Part shown: piece after piece, positions 24,665 to 33,624 of the stretch
Numbering within the stretch: position 1 is the stretch's first letter
Layout of the letters: every line of letters starts with the position of its first letter
Assembly (NCBI RefSeq): GCF_900090245.1
Contig: NZ_FMDN01000017.1
Coordinates: forward strand, 1 to 64,000
Direction: 5' to 3'
Origin: Micromonospora halophytica
Lineage (GTDB): Bacteria > Actinomycetota > Actinomycetes > Mycobacteriales > Micromonosporaceae
DNA: 64,000 nucleotides
The notes under the pieces: model-generated
Databases searched by the model: none
The model's input: only the letters and a program-made list of their open reading frames with translations
Told to the model about the DNA's origin: nothing
Made by a program: the position numbers and the translations under genes

Positions 24665-26188
24665 ATGTCTGCCTTTGATAGGTCTCCATCGATTGCACAA
24701 CCGTCGCGGCGGCGTGGGTGGTTGCCGCGGGTCGTCTCCGCCGGCGTGACGGCCGTGCTGGTCGGTGGCGCCGCCGTCGCGGTGATGTCGACGCCCGCCG
24801 CCGCCGCGACGGTCGACACGAGCGCGTGGTACGTGTTGCTGAACCGCAACAGCGGCAAGGCGTTGGACGTCTACAACCTGGCCACGAACGACGGGGCGCG
24901 GATCACCCAGTGGACCCGGAACAACGGCAACCAGCAGCAGTGGCAGTTCGTCGACTCCGGCGGCGGCTACTACCGACTGAAGTCGCGGCTGTCCGGCAAG
25001 GTGTTGGACGTCTACAACTGGTCGACGGCCAACGGTGCCAACATCGTGCAGTGGACCGACCACAACGGGTCCAACCAGCAGTTCCGGCTGGCGGACTCGG
25101 CCGGCGGCTACGTCCGGTTGATCAACCGGAACAGCAACAAGGCGGTGGAGGTGCAGGGTGCCTCGACCGCTGACGGCGGCAACATCGTGCAGTACGACGA
25201 CTGGGGTGGCAACAACCAGCAGTGGCAACTCGTCCGCGTCGACGGCGGGGGCAACCCCACCACGCCGCCGCCGGGCGGCACGTGCGCTCTTCCGTCGACA
25301 TACCGCTGGTCGTCGACGGGGCCGCTGGCGCAGCCGAAGTCGGGGTGGGTCTCGCTCAAGGACTTCACCCACGCCCCCTACAACGGCAGGCACCTCGTCT
25401 ACGCGACGACGCACGACACGGGTACGAGGTGGGGCTCAATGAACTTCGGGCTCTTCACGAACTGGTCAGACATGGCCTCGGCCAGCCAGAACACGATGCC
25501 CTTCTCTGCTGTCGCGCCGACCCTCTTCTACTTCGCCCCGAAGAACATCTGGGTGCTCGCCTACCAGTGGGGTGGGACCGCCTTCTCCTACCGGACGTCG
25601 AGCGACCCCAGCAATGTGAACAGTTGGTCGTCGCAGCAGACGCTGTTCACCGGAAGCATCTCCAACTCCGGCACCGGCCCCATCGACCAGGCGCTCATCG
25701 GTGACAGCACGAACATGTACCTGTTCTTCGCCGGCGACAACGGCCGGATCTACCGGGCCAGCATGCCCATCGGGAACTTCCCGGGCAACTTCGGCTCGTC
25801 CTACACGACCATCATGACCGACACCACGAACAACCTTTTCGAGGCGGTTCAGGTCTACAAGCTCGAGGGCGAGAACCGGTACCTCATGATCGTCGAGGCG
25901 ATCGGCGCGCAGGGCCGCTACTTCCGCTCGTTCACGGCCACCAGCCTGAACGGCTCCTGGACACCGCAGGCCGCGACCGAGAGCAACCCCTTCGCCGGCA
26001 AGGCCAACAGCGGCGCCACCTGGACCAACGACATCAGCCACGGCGAACTGATTCGCAGCAACCCCGACCAGACCATGACCGTCAACGCCTGCAACCTGCA
26101 GTTGCTCTACCAGGGACGTTCCCCCAACTCCGGCGGCGACTACGGCCTCCTGCCCTACCGGCCGGGCCTGCTGACCCTGCAGCGCTGA
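24665..26188 (+). CDS. Secreted GH62 alpha-L-arabinofuranosidase with N-terminal CBM13
   Basis: A 507-residue enzyme. A long signal peptide (ends TPAAAA) is followed by a ricin-type CBM13 trefoil (residues ~50-190) with three similar units carrying NNGNQQQWQF, HNGSNQQFRLA and WGGNNQQWQL. A Gly/Pro linker leads to GH62 (residues ~205-507), opening CALPSTYRWSSTGPLAQPK and containing WVSLKDFTHAPYNGRH, YFAPKNIWVLAYQWG and VQVYKLEGENRYLMIVEA, all hallmarks of the family. It removes arabinose side chains from arabinoxylan. AAGGAGG stands 5 nt before the ATG. LacI-like operators upstream suggest induction by arabinose- or xylose-containing sugars. Confidence 0.95.
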   Translation: MSAFDRSPSIAQPSRRRGWLPRVVSAGVTAVLVGGAAVAVMSTPAAAATVDTSAWYVLLNRNSGKALDVYNLATNDGARITQWTRNNGNQQQWQFVDSGGGYYRLKSRLSGKVLDVYNWSTANGANIVQWTDHNGSNQQFRLADSAGGYVRLINRNSNKAVEVQGASTADGGNIVQYDDWGGNNQQWQLVRVDGGGNPTTPPPGGTCALPSTYRWSSTGPLAQPKSGWVSLKDFTHAPYNGRHLVYATTHDTGTRWGSMNFGLFTNWSDMASASQNTMPFSAVAPTLFYFAPKNIWVLAYQWGGTAFSYRTSSDPSNVNSWSSQQTLFTGSISNSGTGPIDQALIGDSTNMYLFFAGDNGRIYRASMPIGNFPGNFGSSYTTIMTDTTNNLFEAVQVYKLEGENRYLMIVEAIGAQGRYFRSFTATSLNGSWTPQAATESNPFAGKANSGATWTNDISHGELIRSNPDQTMTVNACNLQLLYQGRSPNSGGDYGLLPYRPGLLTLQR

Positions 26189-26281
26189 CAGCGGGACGCA
26201 CGTCCGGCCCGGAGGTTCCTGACATTCGCCGGCAACGACGCATGCCGAACCGGGTGAGCGTCATCCCGGCCCGCGATCAGG

Positions 26282-26560
26282 ATCAGGTGGAGCTGGAGCG
26301 GCGGGTTCGGCGCAAGCCGAGCCCGCCGCGGTCACGCAGAGAGCCCAGATCATCCTGCTGTCCGAGCCGCCCGGGCCGGTGCCGTACTCCTGGCATCGAC
26401 CGCGGTCGCCGTGGCGCTGCCGGCCGGTGCGGCAGCCGCAGGCTGCTCGGTGGACTACACCGTATTGCCTTCCCGGCCTCCGCGGGAGACCTCCCGAGAT
26501 CACCGTGACAGCCATGGTCGCGGACGATTCGAGCCGTCTGTCCGATCAGGACCGATGCGA
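26282..26560 (+). pseudogene. Relic of a secreted CBM2-containing enzyme
   Basis: Plus-strand 26366-26465 encodes a convincing signal peptide end (AARAGAVLLASTAVAVALPA, then GAAAAG) followed by CSVDYTV, the usual first strand of a CBM2. The frame then loses similarity, but EITVTAMVADDSSRL appears in another frame at about 26494-26540, consistent with the next CBM2 strand. No start codon exists in frame upstream. The rest of 26189-26715 has no gene. This is a decayed remnant of a glycoside hydrolase or similar enzyme. Confidence 0.5.
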
Positions 26561-26715
26561 GCCGCCGGGCTTGTCCGTTCCCGCAGGACGAGTGACGTCG
26601 GAGCACTAGCCATCCCCGCTGCGCTTGCGTACCTTGGCGTTCCGCGGGCTCGCCGTGGCCCGACGAATCCGCGAACTCCGGGGCGGCCGGTGCCGTCGAT
26701 CACGCGGGGAGGAGC

Positions 26716-27966
26716 ATGAACGGCTGGAGCAGGCTGTCACGTGTCGCGGAGTTGCGGACGACCAGAGCCGGCGTCGAGCGGACGTTCTCGTACCTCATCG
26801 CGGGGGTCCGCCTGGGCACGGTCGCGCAGATGATTCCGGCGGTCAACACCGGCGTGGCGACGTCACCGCATGCATCGGGGTACCTCGCCTGCTGGATCGC
26901 GGCGGCCGTCGCCTCTGTCGCGGTGAGTGTGGCGACGCTCGTACGCCGTCGCCCACTGGGGGCAGCGGCTGCCGCGGTGGACTTCGCTCTGGCCTGCACC
27001 TTGCTTGTCCTGGGACCGCTGGTACTCGAGGCGGGAGAACGGTTCGGCACCTGGGTCGCGTACCAGCCGGGCTACGCGTTGTCGATCATCATCACGGCCA
27101 GCGGTGTCCGCAGCGTCGCCCTCTGGGGAGGCGGCCTCCTCGGCGTCTCCGCCTCCTACCTGGTGTATCTCGGCGGCGAACTCGGCGGAGACATGACCTC
27201 GAGCGCGATCGGCAACATCCTCACCTACGTGGTGTACGCACTGGTCGCACGCATGCTCTTCGGGTATATCCGCCGTATCGCGCACGACGCCGACGCCTCG
27301 CGTGCCCGCGCGGCGGAGCTGGCACGGCGCGAGGAGGAACGGCGCGCCCAGGTGATGATGCACAACGGCGTCGCCGTGATGCGCCTGCTCACCGAGCCGG
27401 AGGGAGGCCTGCCGCGCTCCCGGCTCATCGACCTGGCCGAGGTGGAACTCAGGCGCATGCGCACCTACCTCCGCGGCCGGGTGCCGGGCGGGGACGAGTC
27501 CGCCACCGCCGGAGGGGATGGTTCCGGACCCTCTGTGGCGCTCGCTGCGATGATCGAGCGGGCGTGTGACCGGTTCGCCGACCTGTCCATCGACACGTTG
27601 CTCGACCTCGGCGCCGACCTGAGGCTTCCCGCCGCGCAGGCCGAAGCGCTCGAGCGCGCGTTCGAGAGCCTGCTGCTCAACGTACGGGTACACGCCCGGG
27701 CAGCTGAGGTCGTGGTCCACCTCGACCAGGCCGAGGACCGGAGCTGGACGCTGACCGTGCGCGACGACGGTGTCGGCTTCGACCCGGGGTCGGTGCAGGC
27801 CGGGGTCGGGCTGCGCGAGGTCGTCGTCGGCGAACTTCGGCGGCGAGGGCTCGACGTCCGGATCGAGTCTGCGGTGGGTGAGGGGACGACGGTGACGATC
27901 GCGTCCGGTCCCGAGGCGGCGGCCGGCCGTGTGGACGGGGACGCCTTCGTCGATGAGGCGGCATGA
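26716..27966 (+). CDS. Atypical membrane sensor histidine kinase
   Basis: A 416-residue protein with about six hydrophobic segments in residues 25-185, a linker, a degenerate H-box VMMHNGVAVMRLL centred on His216, and a HATPase-like C-terminus with VRDDGVGFDPG (G1) and GVGLREVVVGELRRRG (G2). The N-box is poorly conserved (RAFESLLLNVRVHA). It overlaps the following regulator gene by 4 nt (ATGA), so the two form a pair. The input signal is unknown; GHs, a protease and an M23 peptidase surround it. Confidence 0.75.
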   Translation: MNGWSRLSRVAELRTTRAGVERTFSYLIAGVRLGTVAQMIPAVNTGVATSPHASGYLACWIAAAVASVAVSVATLVRRRPLGAAAAAVDFALACTLLVLGPLVLEAGERFGTWVAYQPGYALSIIITASGVRSVALWGGGLLGVSASYLVYLGGELGGDMTSSAIGNILTYVVYALVARMLFGYIRRIAHDADASRARAAELARREEERRAQVMMHNGVAVMRLLTEPEGGLPRSRLIDLAEVELRRMRTYLRGRVPGGDESATAGGDGSGPSVALAAMIERACDRFADLSIDTLLDLGADLRLPAAQAEALERAFESLLLNVRVHARAAEVVVHLDQAEDRSWTLTVRDDGVGFDPGSVQAGVGLREVVVGELRRRGLDVRIESAVGEGTTVTIASGPEAAAGRVDGDAFVDEAA

Positions 27967-28670
27967 GGCCGGCCGTCGCCGTCGTCGAGGACGCCGCGCT
28001 GATGCGTGACTCGTTCAGCCTGCTCATGCCTGGCCTGGACGTCGTCGCCGCGGTCGCGTCGGTGGAGGAGTTGATGGACCGCCGCCCCGTGGTGGATGTC
28101 GTCCTGCTCGACCTGCACCTGGCGAACCTCGAACAGCCGGACGTCCGGCAGGGAATCGCCGCGGTCCGTGCCCTGACGGGCTGCGGCTACCGGGTCTGCG
28201 TCTACAGCCAGGAGGAGCGCCGATTCGTCCTGGCAGCGTGTGTCGCGGCGGGTGCGAGTGGGGTCGTCTCCAAGGCGCTGCCGACCGACCGGGCCCAGCA
28301 ACTCTTTGTCGAGGTCGCCTCCGGTGGCACCGTCATGCCGCAGTCGGTCGTCGGGATCCTCGAGGTGCTGGTCCGGCGGGACTGCATCACCCTGCTCAGC
28401 GAGCGCCAGCGTCAGGTCCTGCACGGCCGTGCCCGGGGACTGAGCTACGCCCAGGTCGCCAGGCAGCTGTTCGTCAGCGAGTCCACGCTGCGTGGCTACT
28501 GGCTCGACCTGACCCGGTCGCTGTCCGAATCACTGCGCAGCCTCACCCCGAGCGAGATCGAACGCGCTCTCGGGCTCGCGCCCGGAGACCTCCTGGAACT
28601 CTGGCCCGCCGATGCGACCGACGTGAAGGGCTGGTGGCGTACCGCCCGGAAGCCCGGCCCCGGCCGGTGA
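27963..28670 (+). CDS. LuxR-type response regulator, divergent
   Basis: A 235-residue regulator partnered with the kinase upstream. The receiver domain has VVEDAALMRDS, probable phospho-Asp in VVLLDLHLANL, YSQEE in place of the conserved Thr/Ser strand and SKALP with the conserved Lys. The output domain is GerE-like (LLSERQRQVLHGRARGLSY, AQVARQLFVSESTLRGYW) but its recognition helix differs from the common TVKNHLxxI. A ~45-residue tail extends past the HTH. Target genes may include the downstream M23 gene or the hydrolases, but nothing in the sequence proves it. Confidence 0.75.
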   Translation: MRPAVAVVEDAALMRDSFSLLMPGLDVVAAVASVEELMDRRPVVDVVLLDLHLANLEQPDVRQGIAAVRALTGCGYRVCVYSQEERRFVLAACVAAGASGVVSKALPTDRAQQLFVEVASGGTVMPQSVVGILEVLVRRDCITLLSERQRQVLHGRARGLSYAQVARQLFVSESTLRGYWLDLTRSLSESLRSLTPSEIERALGLAPGDLLELWPADATDVKGWWRTARKPGPGR

Positions 28671-28727
28671 GCTGGAGTGCGGCGCGACCCGGTCGGCCGA
28701 GCCCGACGGCGGGCAGGGCAGCCGAAA

Positions 28728-28763
28728 GGGGTGTGCGGGCGGCGGTCGCCGCCCGCACACCCC
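28728..28763. terminator. Bidirectional terminator between regulator and M23 genes
   Basis: A 16-bp perfect stem: GGGGTGTGCGGGCGGC (28728-28743), 4-nt loop, then its complement at 28748-28763. It ends 6 nt before the stop of the convergent M23 gene and serves both strands. Confidence 0.8.
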
Positions 28764-28768
28764 CGGCG

Positions 28769-29485
28769 TCACATCACGAACGGGTACGTGCCCCAGCCGT
28801 GACCGAGCTTGACCGGCGTCCCGAAGCCGGTCCCCCAGTGCGGGTAGTACCACAGCTCACCACTGGCGTTGACACCCAGCACGTCGGCCTGGCCGTCGCC
28901 CGAGAAGTCCGAGGCGAAGACGTGCTTGAAGGTGCCCCACCCGTTGCCGATCTGGACCGGGGAGCTGAGGCCGGTCCCGTTGTGCGGGTAGTACCACAGG
29001 TACCCGCTGGAGTCGACGCCCAGTACGTCGGCCTGCCCGTCACCGCTCCAGTCCGCGGCCATCACGTGCTTGAACGTGCCCCACCCGTTGCCGATCTTCG
29101 TCCGGGTCGACAGGCCCAGGTTGTTGTTCGGGTAGTAGTACAGGTCACCCACCGAGTCCACACCCAGCACGTCCGCCTGGCCGTCACCACTCCAGTCCGC
29201 GGCCATCACGTGCTTGAACGTGCCCCACCCGTGGCCCAGCTTCGTCCGGGTCGACAGGCCCAGGTTGTTGTTCGGGTAGTAGTACAGGTCACCCACCGAG
29301 TCGACAGCCAGCACGTCCGCGTGCCCGTCACCGCTCCAGTCGTCGGCCATCACGTGCTTGTAGGTGCTCCAGCCGTGGCCGATCTTCGTCCGGGCCGAAA
29401 GGCTGAGCTTGTTGTTCGGGTAGTAGTACAGGTCACCCACCGAGTCGACACCCAGCACGTCCGCGTACCCGTCACCACTCCAGTC
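28769..29485 (-). repeat. Five tandem 144-bp coding repeats
   Basis: Each unit encodes 48 residues of the pattern DWSGDGxADVLxVDS, LYYYPNN and GHGWGTFKHVMA. The central copies (about 29040-29330) are nearly identical at DNA level, including silent positions, whereas the two terminal ones diverge. This indicates recent duplication or gene conversion and makes copy number likely to vary between strains. Confidence 0.85.
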
Positions 29486-30130
29486 GGAGATGGTCTCCGT
29501 GTCGCGCGGGGTGCTGCTGCCGCAGTTGGCGCTGGTGATCCAGCGGTCCGGGCTGCTGTCGCCGGTCATTCCGGAGCGCACCCCGTTGAAGTAGGCCTCG
29601 GTCCGGACGCCGTCGGCGTACTGGACGTAGTGCAGGTGCGGACCGGTCGAGTTTCCGGTGCTGCCGACGTACCCGAGCAGCTGGCCGATGGCCACCGACT
29701 GCCCCTGGCGGACCGCCGGGCCCGGATCGCGCATGTGCAGGTAATCGGTCTGCCAGCCGCCGCCGTGATCGATCCTGACCCACCAGCCGCCGCTGCTTCC
29801 CCAGCCGGAGAAGCTCACGGTGCCGCCGGCCGAGGCGATGATGGGCCGCCCGAGGCTGTTGCCGCTGGAGTGGGTGAAGTCGATCTTGTAGCTTCCGTGG
29901 CCGTCGTAGGTGGCCATCTTCCACGTTTCACCGCACTGGAACGGCAGCTGGAAGAGCGGTCGCGGTCCGGCTGCGGCGGCGGGAGTGGCGAGAGCGAGGG
30001 CGGCCAGCACGACCAGGGCCAGCAGTGCGCTCGCCGAATGACGAATCGAGCGTGTCGACAAGGACGGCACCTTTCTGTGGCTGTTGCAGTGCGCATTGGA
30101 ATACGGGCATGAATCTGCACGCTTCGACAC
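28769..30130 (-). CDS. Secreted M23 peptidase with five C-terminal repeats
   Basis: A secreted 453-residue protein (GTG 30130; GTG 30071 gives a more typical signal peptide start). After the signal peptide (ends TPAAAAGP) is an M23/LytM-like domain with THSSGNSLGRPIIASAGGTV, WWVRIDHGGGWQTDYLHM and GNSTGPHLHYVQ. This covers the HxxxD-like and HLH elements of lysostaphin-type peptidoglycan endopeptidases. The C-terminal 240 residues are five copies of a 48-residue unit with DWSGDGxADVLGVD, a calcium-loop-bearing FG-GAP/VCBS-type or tachylectin-like repeat. It probably cleaves peptidoglycan crosslinks or binds cell-wall or plant glycans. Confidence 0.82.
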   Translation of the reverse strand: MSKRADSCPYSNAHCNSHRKVPSLSTRSIRHSASALLALVVLAALALATPAAAAGPRPLFQLPFQCGETWKMATYDGHGSYKIDFTHSSGNSLGRPIIASAGGTVSFSGWGSSGGWWVRIDHGGGWQTDYLHMRDPGPAVRQGQSVAIGQLLGYVGSTGNSTGPHLHYVQYADGVRTEAYFNGVRSGMTGDSSPDRWITSANCGSSTPRDTETISDWSGDGYADVLGVDSVGDLYYYPNNKLSLSARTKIGHGWSTYKHVMADDWSGDGHADVLAVDSVGDLYYYPNNNLGLSTRTKLGHGWGTFKHVMAADWSGDGQADVLGVDSVGDLYYYPNNNLGLSTRTKIGNGWGTFKHVMAADWSGDGQADVLGVDSSGYLWYYPHNGTGLSSPVQIGNGWGTFKHVFASDFSGDGQADVLGVNASGELWYYPHWGTGFGTPVKLGHGWGTYPFVM

Positions 30131-30312
30131 AGACTCGTGAATGCGTCTGACGCCGATGCAGGTGGAGAATCATGCGACGCCTGCTGATGAAATGCGGACT
30201 CGTCGATCACACCTCGTCGATCGTCGGCCGACAACCCAACGAAATCGCGGAAATCGCGGTTGGCCGGTGTGGCGGGGTCGCGGCGGTCCGCCGGTCACGC
30301 GCCTCGATGCCG

Positions 30313-31233
30313 TCAGTCGAGCGTGAGCTTCGGGTCGGTCTCGTCCCAGCCGTCCGAGGCACACCAGCCCTGCAACCGGCAGCGGTGCGTCCGGGAGGCG
30401 TCGACCGCCTGCGCGTACGCCTGCGCGTCGGTGACCGGGATACCGGCCCGGGTCAGATCCTCCAGTGGCGGCGCGGTCACCGGATCGTCGGCGGTCCTGA
30501 TGAAGGACCCGTCGAGGGTGCGTAGTAGTTGCTGAAGTGCCCGGGACAGCGGCTCCACCGCGCCGACGTCCGGCCGGTGGCGGGGATCGGGAAACGCCAG
30601 ATGCCGTTCACCCAGCCGGACGAGTTCCGGGGTCAGGCTGGTGAGGTGCTGGGTGAACATCGGGGCGAACTGCCCGTCGGCCCAGCCGCGGCGGACGATG
30701 TCGGCCGCGGCTGGGCCGAGGGCGGTGATGTGACCGGCGATCGTACGCTTGTCGACCACCGCGGACACCACCTGCATGAGGTACGTGATGCCCAGGGTGA
30801 TCAGGAACAGGCCGGTGAGCACGGCGCCGGTCGTCGCGAGCTGGGCACCCGTGGTCCCCGGCCTGTAGTCACCGACGCCGAGGGTGAAGATCGAGAATCC
30901 GGTGAAGTAGAACCTGGACCAGCCGCCGGCGGGACGGCCGAACTGGTCCAGCACCGCGTCCGGGGTGGCACTGAAGACCAGTGACCAGCCGAGCCACAGT
31001 CCGGCGACCCAGGCCGCGAAGGTGGCCATGAGTACGCTGGTGCCGGACCAGCGCAACCAGCGGTGCCGTCGGGGGCCACGGCCGGCAAGCCGGCGGATCA
31101 GCCGCCACATCCCCTGCGACACGCGACGGGTGACCGGACCCGCCCGGCCCGCCAGCGACAGCGTCGTCAGCGCCGCGTCGACCAGGATCGCCCCCACCAC
31201 CAGCAGGCCGACCGTCACCAGCAGCACACTCAC
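30313..31233 (-). CDS. Two-TM potassium channel-like protein
   Basis: A 306-residue membrane protein. Two N-terminal hydrophobic segments precede an ion-channel module with the pore loop FYFTGFSIFTLGVGDYRP, whose TLGVGD is a K+ selectivity filter, and a following inner helix (LFLITLGITYLMQVVSAVV). The ~130-residue cytoplasmic C-terminus has no RCK motif. GTG 31233 (after GGCGGGGGTGGAAC) was chosen; the frame extends to 31392, overlapping the upstream gene, but adds a cysteine-rich stretch with no homology. It is the third gene of a TetR-controlled operon. Confidence 0.75.
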   Translation of the reverse strand: MSVLLVTVGLLVVGAILVDAALTTLSLAGRAGPVTRRVSQGMWRLIRRLAGRGPRRHRWLRWSGTSVLMATFAAWVAGLWLGWSLVFSATPDAVLDQFGRPAGGWSRFYFTGFSIFTLGVGDYRPGTTGAQLATTGAVLTGLFLITLGITYLMQVVSAVVDKRTIAGHITALGPAAADIVRRGWADGQFAPMFTQHLTSLTPELVRLGERHLAFPDPRHRPDVGAVEPLSRALQQLLRTLDGSFIRTADDPVTAPPLEDLTRAGIPVTDAQAYAQAVDASRTHRCRLQGWCASDGWDETDPKLTLD

Positions 31234-31384
31234 GTTCCACCCCCGCCAGCACTGGCGCCGAGCCGACTCGACGGTCGCCGCATCTGCGCAGGTCGACTCG
31301 ATCCAACCTCGGTCATTCCGCGTGCCTGCGCAACTTGTGCCGTCGTCGAGGTCGTGCCAGCAGTCGTGTGCACCACGGCAGGTC

Positions 31385-32113
31385 TCAGACACGCACGCCT
31401 CTCGTCAGCAGCCACGCGATGAACGACAGCTCCGCGACCGCCGCCGGGACCATGGCGAACGGTGAGATGTCTGCTCCGAGGCCGGGGGCGAGGAAGCGCG
31501 CGAACATGTCCACGAGGTGGCCGCAGCATCCGATCATCAGCAGAACGCCCAGTGCCTTGGGGAAGTAGCCGGATCTGACGACCAGGTAGCCCAGTGGCAG
31601 CAGCCACAGACCGAAGTAGACCTGGGCGATGAGGTACGCGTTCGTCTGCATGTCGGCAAACAGCATGGTCAGTTGGGCGGAGCCTGCCGGGCCGAAGGCG
31701 CGGGTGTAGTCCTCGCCCGTGACGATCGTCAGCGCCGTGTACTGGTGGAGCAGGCTCAGACTCTGGATCGCGACGCTGACCGCGACGAAGGTGACCATCG
31801 CAGCGGCAACCATCTGGTTGACGTGCTTGAGCAGCAAGTACAGGGTCATGCCCGTCAGCAGGAAGACCGCGGCCCCCGTCAACTCGCTGACGAACCCGAT
31901 GCGAAACAGGGTGGCCGAGGCGACGATGTTGTCGGCCGTGGCCGCCGCGTCCCCTCGCTCGACGAGGTGCGTGTTCACCAGACCGGCGAAGATGGTGAGC
32001 ACGGCGACGATCGCATACAGGGCTCCGGCGGTCCTGGCGAGCGTCTTCGGTGCGTTGCTGATCCGGCCGGCCCCGTCGGGAACGCGCGGGGCGGACGCGA
32101 GCCGGGCGGTCAC
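31385..32113 (-). CDS. DUF4386 family membrane protein
   Basis: A 242-residue protein with about six transmembrane helices and the DUF4386 pattern: ARTAGALYAIVAVLTIFAGL, LFRIGFVSELTGAAVF, YLIAQVYFGLWLLPLGYLV and a late GCCGHLVDM. The function of DUF4386 is not known; members are often next to TetR regulators and oxidoreductases. Its GTG start overlaps the stop of the NAD(P)-binding gene by 4 nt, and the channel gene follows, so the three are likely one transcript. Confidence 0.8.
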   Translation of the reverse strand: MTARLASAPRVPDGAGRISNAPKTLARTAGALYAIVAVLTIFAGLVNTHLVERGDAAATADNIVASATLFRIGFVSELTGAAVFLLTGMTLYLLLKHVNQMVAAAMVTFVAVSVAIQSLSLLHQYTALTIVTGEDYTRAFGPAGSAQLTMLFADMQTNAYLIAQVYFGLWLLPLGYLVVRSGYFPKALGVLLMIGCCGHLVDMFARFLAPGLGADISPFAMVPAAVAELSFIAWLLTRGVRV

Positions 32114-32841
32114 GCCGGACCGCCGGCGTGGGCGATGGCCGACGGGGTCAGCCGGCCGACGATGGCCGGAGCCTCCTGGACGAGGGCGTGGTTCTCCACC
32201 GCCTCGACCATGAAACGGGCGAAGTCCACGCGACGGGTCAGGTTGCTCGCGAGGACGGGGTCACCCACGTGCCGGCTCCACACCGGCAGACCTTGGCTGT
32301 CGCCCTCCTCCAGGTCACTGCCACGTACGACCGTCCAACTGGTGTCGCTGGCGAAGATCCTCCGGCACGCCTCCACCTGGTCGTCCACGTCGACGGCACG
32401 GGCGAGCTTCGCCAGCCGCCCCAGTACGGCCGCGTACACCTTGAACTTCCAGCTGTACACGTCCTTCTCGTCGCGCGCGACGTGCCAGCCGCAGGAGAAG
32501 ACCAGACGGGCGCCCGGGTCCGCGTGGTCGAGCACGGCCTGGGCGGTACCGGAGGCATAGTGGTTCACCCCCCACGGCACCAGCACCGTGAGCACGGCGT
32601 CGCATCCGCGCACCGCCCGGGCGATGACCGCCCGGTCGTCGGTCGCTCCGGGGATCACCATGATCCGTCCCTCGAACCCGGCGAGCTTGTGGACGCTCTG
32701 CTGTCGGCACACGCCCACCACCTCGTACCCCCGGTCCAACGCGTGCTGCACCATGTAGCGCCCGAGCTTCCCGGACGCACCGACGACGCACACCCTCTTG
32801 CCCGTGCCCGGGTTACTGGCGCCCAGACTGATCGGTTCCAC
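32110..32841 (-). CDS. NAD(P)-binding (NmrA/SDR-like) protein
   Basis: A 243-residue Rossmann-fold protein. The dinucleotide loop is VCVVGASGKLGRYMVQHAL (GxxGxxG), followed by RGYEVVGVCRQ, the GATDDRAVIARAVRGCDAVL segment and TSWTVVRGSDL. There is no YxxxK catalytic pair of classical SDRs, so it belongs to the atypical NmrA/NAD(P)H-binding group acting as redox sensor or reductase. It is the first gene downstream of two TetR operators and is divergent from the tetR gene, the normal layout for a target operon. Confidence 0.8.
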   Translation of the reverse strand: MEPISLGASNPGTGKRVCVVGASGKLGRYMVQHALDRGYEVVGVCRQQSVHKLAGFEGRIMVIPGATDDRAVIARAVRGCDAVLTVLVPWGVNHYASGTAQAVLDHADPGARLVFSCGWHVARDEKDVYSWKFKVYAAVLGRLAKLARAVDVDDQVEACRRIFASDTSWTVVRGSDLEEGDSQGLPVWSRHVGDPVLASNLTRRVDFARFMVEAVENHALVQEAPAIVGRLTPSAIAHAGGPA

Positions 32842-32867
32842 GACTTCCTCCTCAGTACGCCCACATC

Positions 32868-32906
32868 AACCTTACGCCGTAAGGTTCAACCTTGCGGTGT
32901 AAGGTT
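32868..32906. promoter_or_regulatory. Tandem TetR operators
   Basis: AACCTTACGCCGTAAGGTT (32868-32886) is a perfect palindrome around one central base. AACCTTGCGGTGTAAGGTT (32888-32906) is a near copy starting exactly 20 bp later, so both sites face the same side of the helix. They lie between the divergent NAD(P)-binding operon and the tetR gene and probably control both. Confidence 0.85.
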
Positions 32907-32943
32907 GTCAAGCCGTACCAGCAGGGCAGTCGGGAGGAACCTC

Positions 32944-33624
32944 GTGGCACCGGAGGCGGCCGGCACGCCTGCACCCCACCGCAAACAGCTCAGCAAGGAG
33001 ACGGTGCTCCGCACGGCGGTCGCGCTGGCCGACGAGGCTGGCACCGCCGCGTTGAGCATGCGCAGGCTCGCCGAGCGGCTCGGCGTCGAGGCCATGTCGC
33101 TGTACCACCACGTCCGCAACAAGGGCGCGATCCTCGACGGGATGGTCGACCTCGTCTTCGGCGAGATCGAGCTCCCGTCGGACGACACCGACTGGCGGGC
33201 CGCGATGCGACGGCGGGCAGTCTCGATGCGCGGCGCACTGATCCGCCACCCATGGGCGGTCGGCCTGATGGACTCACGGGCGAACCCTGGCCTCGCCACC
33301 CTGCGCCACCACGACGCGGTGATCGGCTGCCTGCGGTCGAACGGCTTCTCGATCGCCGGTGCGGCACACGCCCTGTCGGTGCTGGACAGTTACATCTACG
33401 GGTTCACGCTCCAGGAGCTCAGCCTCCCGCTCACGTCGTCCGCCGAGCTCGAGGACCTGGCGAACTCGGTCCTCAGGCAGATGCCCCGCGACGCACTCCC
33501 GCACCTCACCGAGATGATCGCCGATCGTGCTCTGAAACCTGGTTACGCGTACACCGAGGAGTTCGAAGTCGGACTCGATCTGATCCTCGACGGACTACGA
33601 CGACAGCGCGAGAGCTGGCAATGA
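32944..33624 (+). CDS. TetR family transcriptional repressor
   Basis: A 226-residue TetR protein: N-terminal HTH (LSKETVLRTAVALADEAG, LSMRRLAERLGVEAMSLYHH, VRNKGAILDGMVDLVF) and a TetR_C ligand/dimer domain (RAAMRRRAVSMRGALIRHPW). GTG 32944 follows GGGAGGAAC; the open frame upstream is antisense to the neighbouring gene. Repression of itself and of the divergent operon through the tandem palindromes is the expected mode. Its inducer is unknown. Confidence 0.9.
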   Translation: MAPEAAGTPAPHRKQLSKETVLRTAVALADEAGTAALSMRRLAERLGVEAMSLYHHVRNKGAILDGMVDLVFGEIELPSDDTDWRAAMRRRAVSMRGALIRHPWAVGLMDSRANPGLATLRHHDAVIGCLRSNGFSIAGAAHALSVLDSYIYGFTLQELSLPLTSSAELEDLANSVLRQMPRDALPHLTEMIADRALKPGYAYTEEFEVGLDLILDGLRRQRESWQ

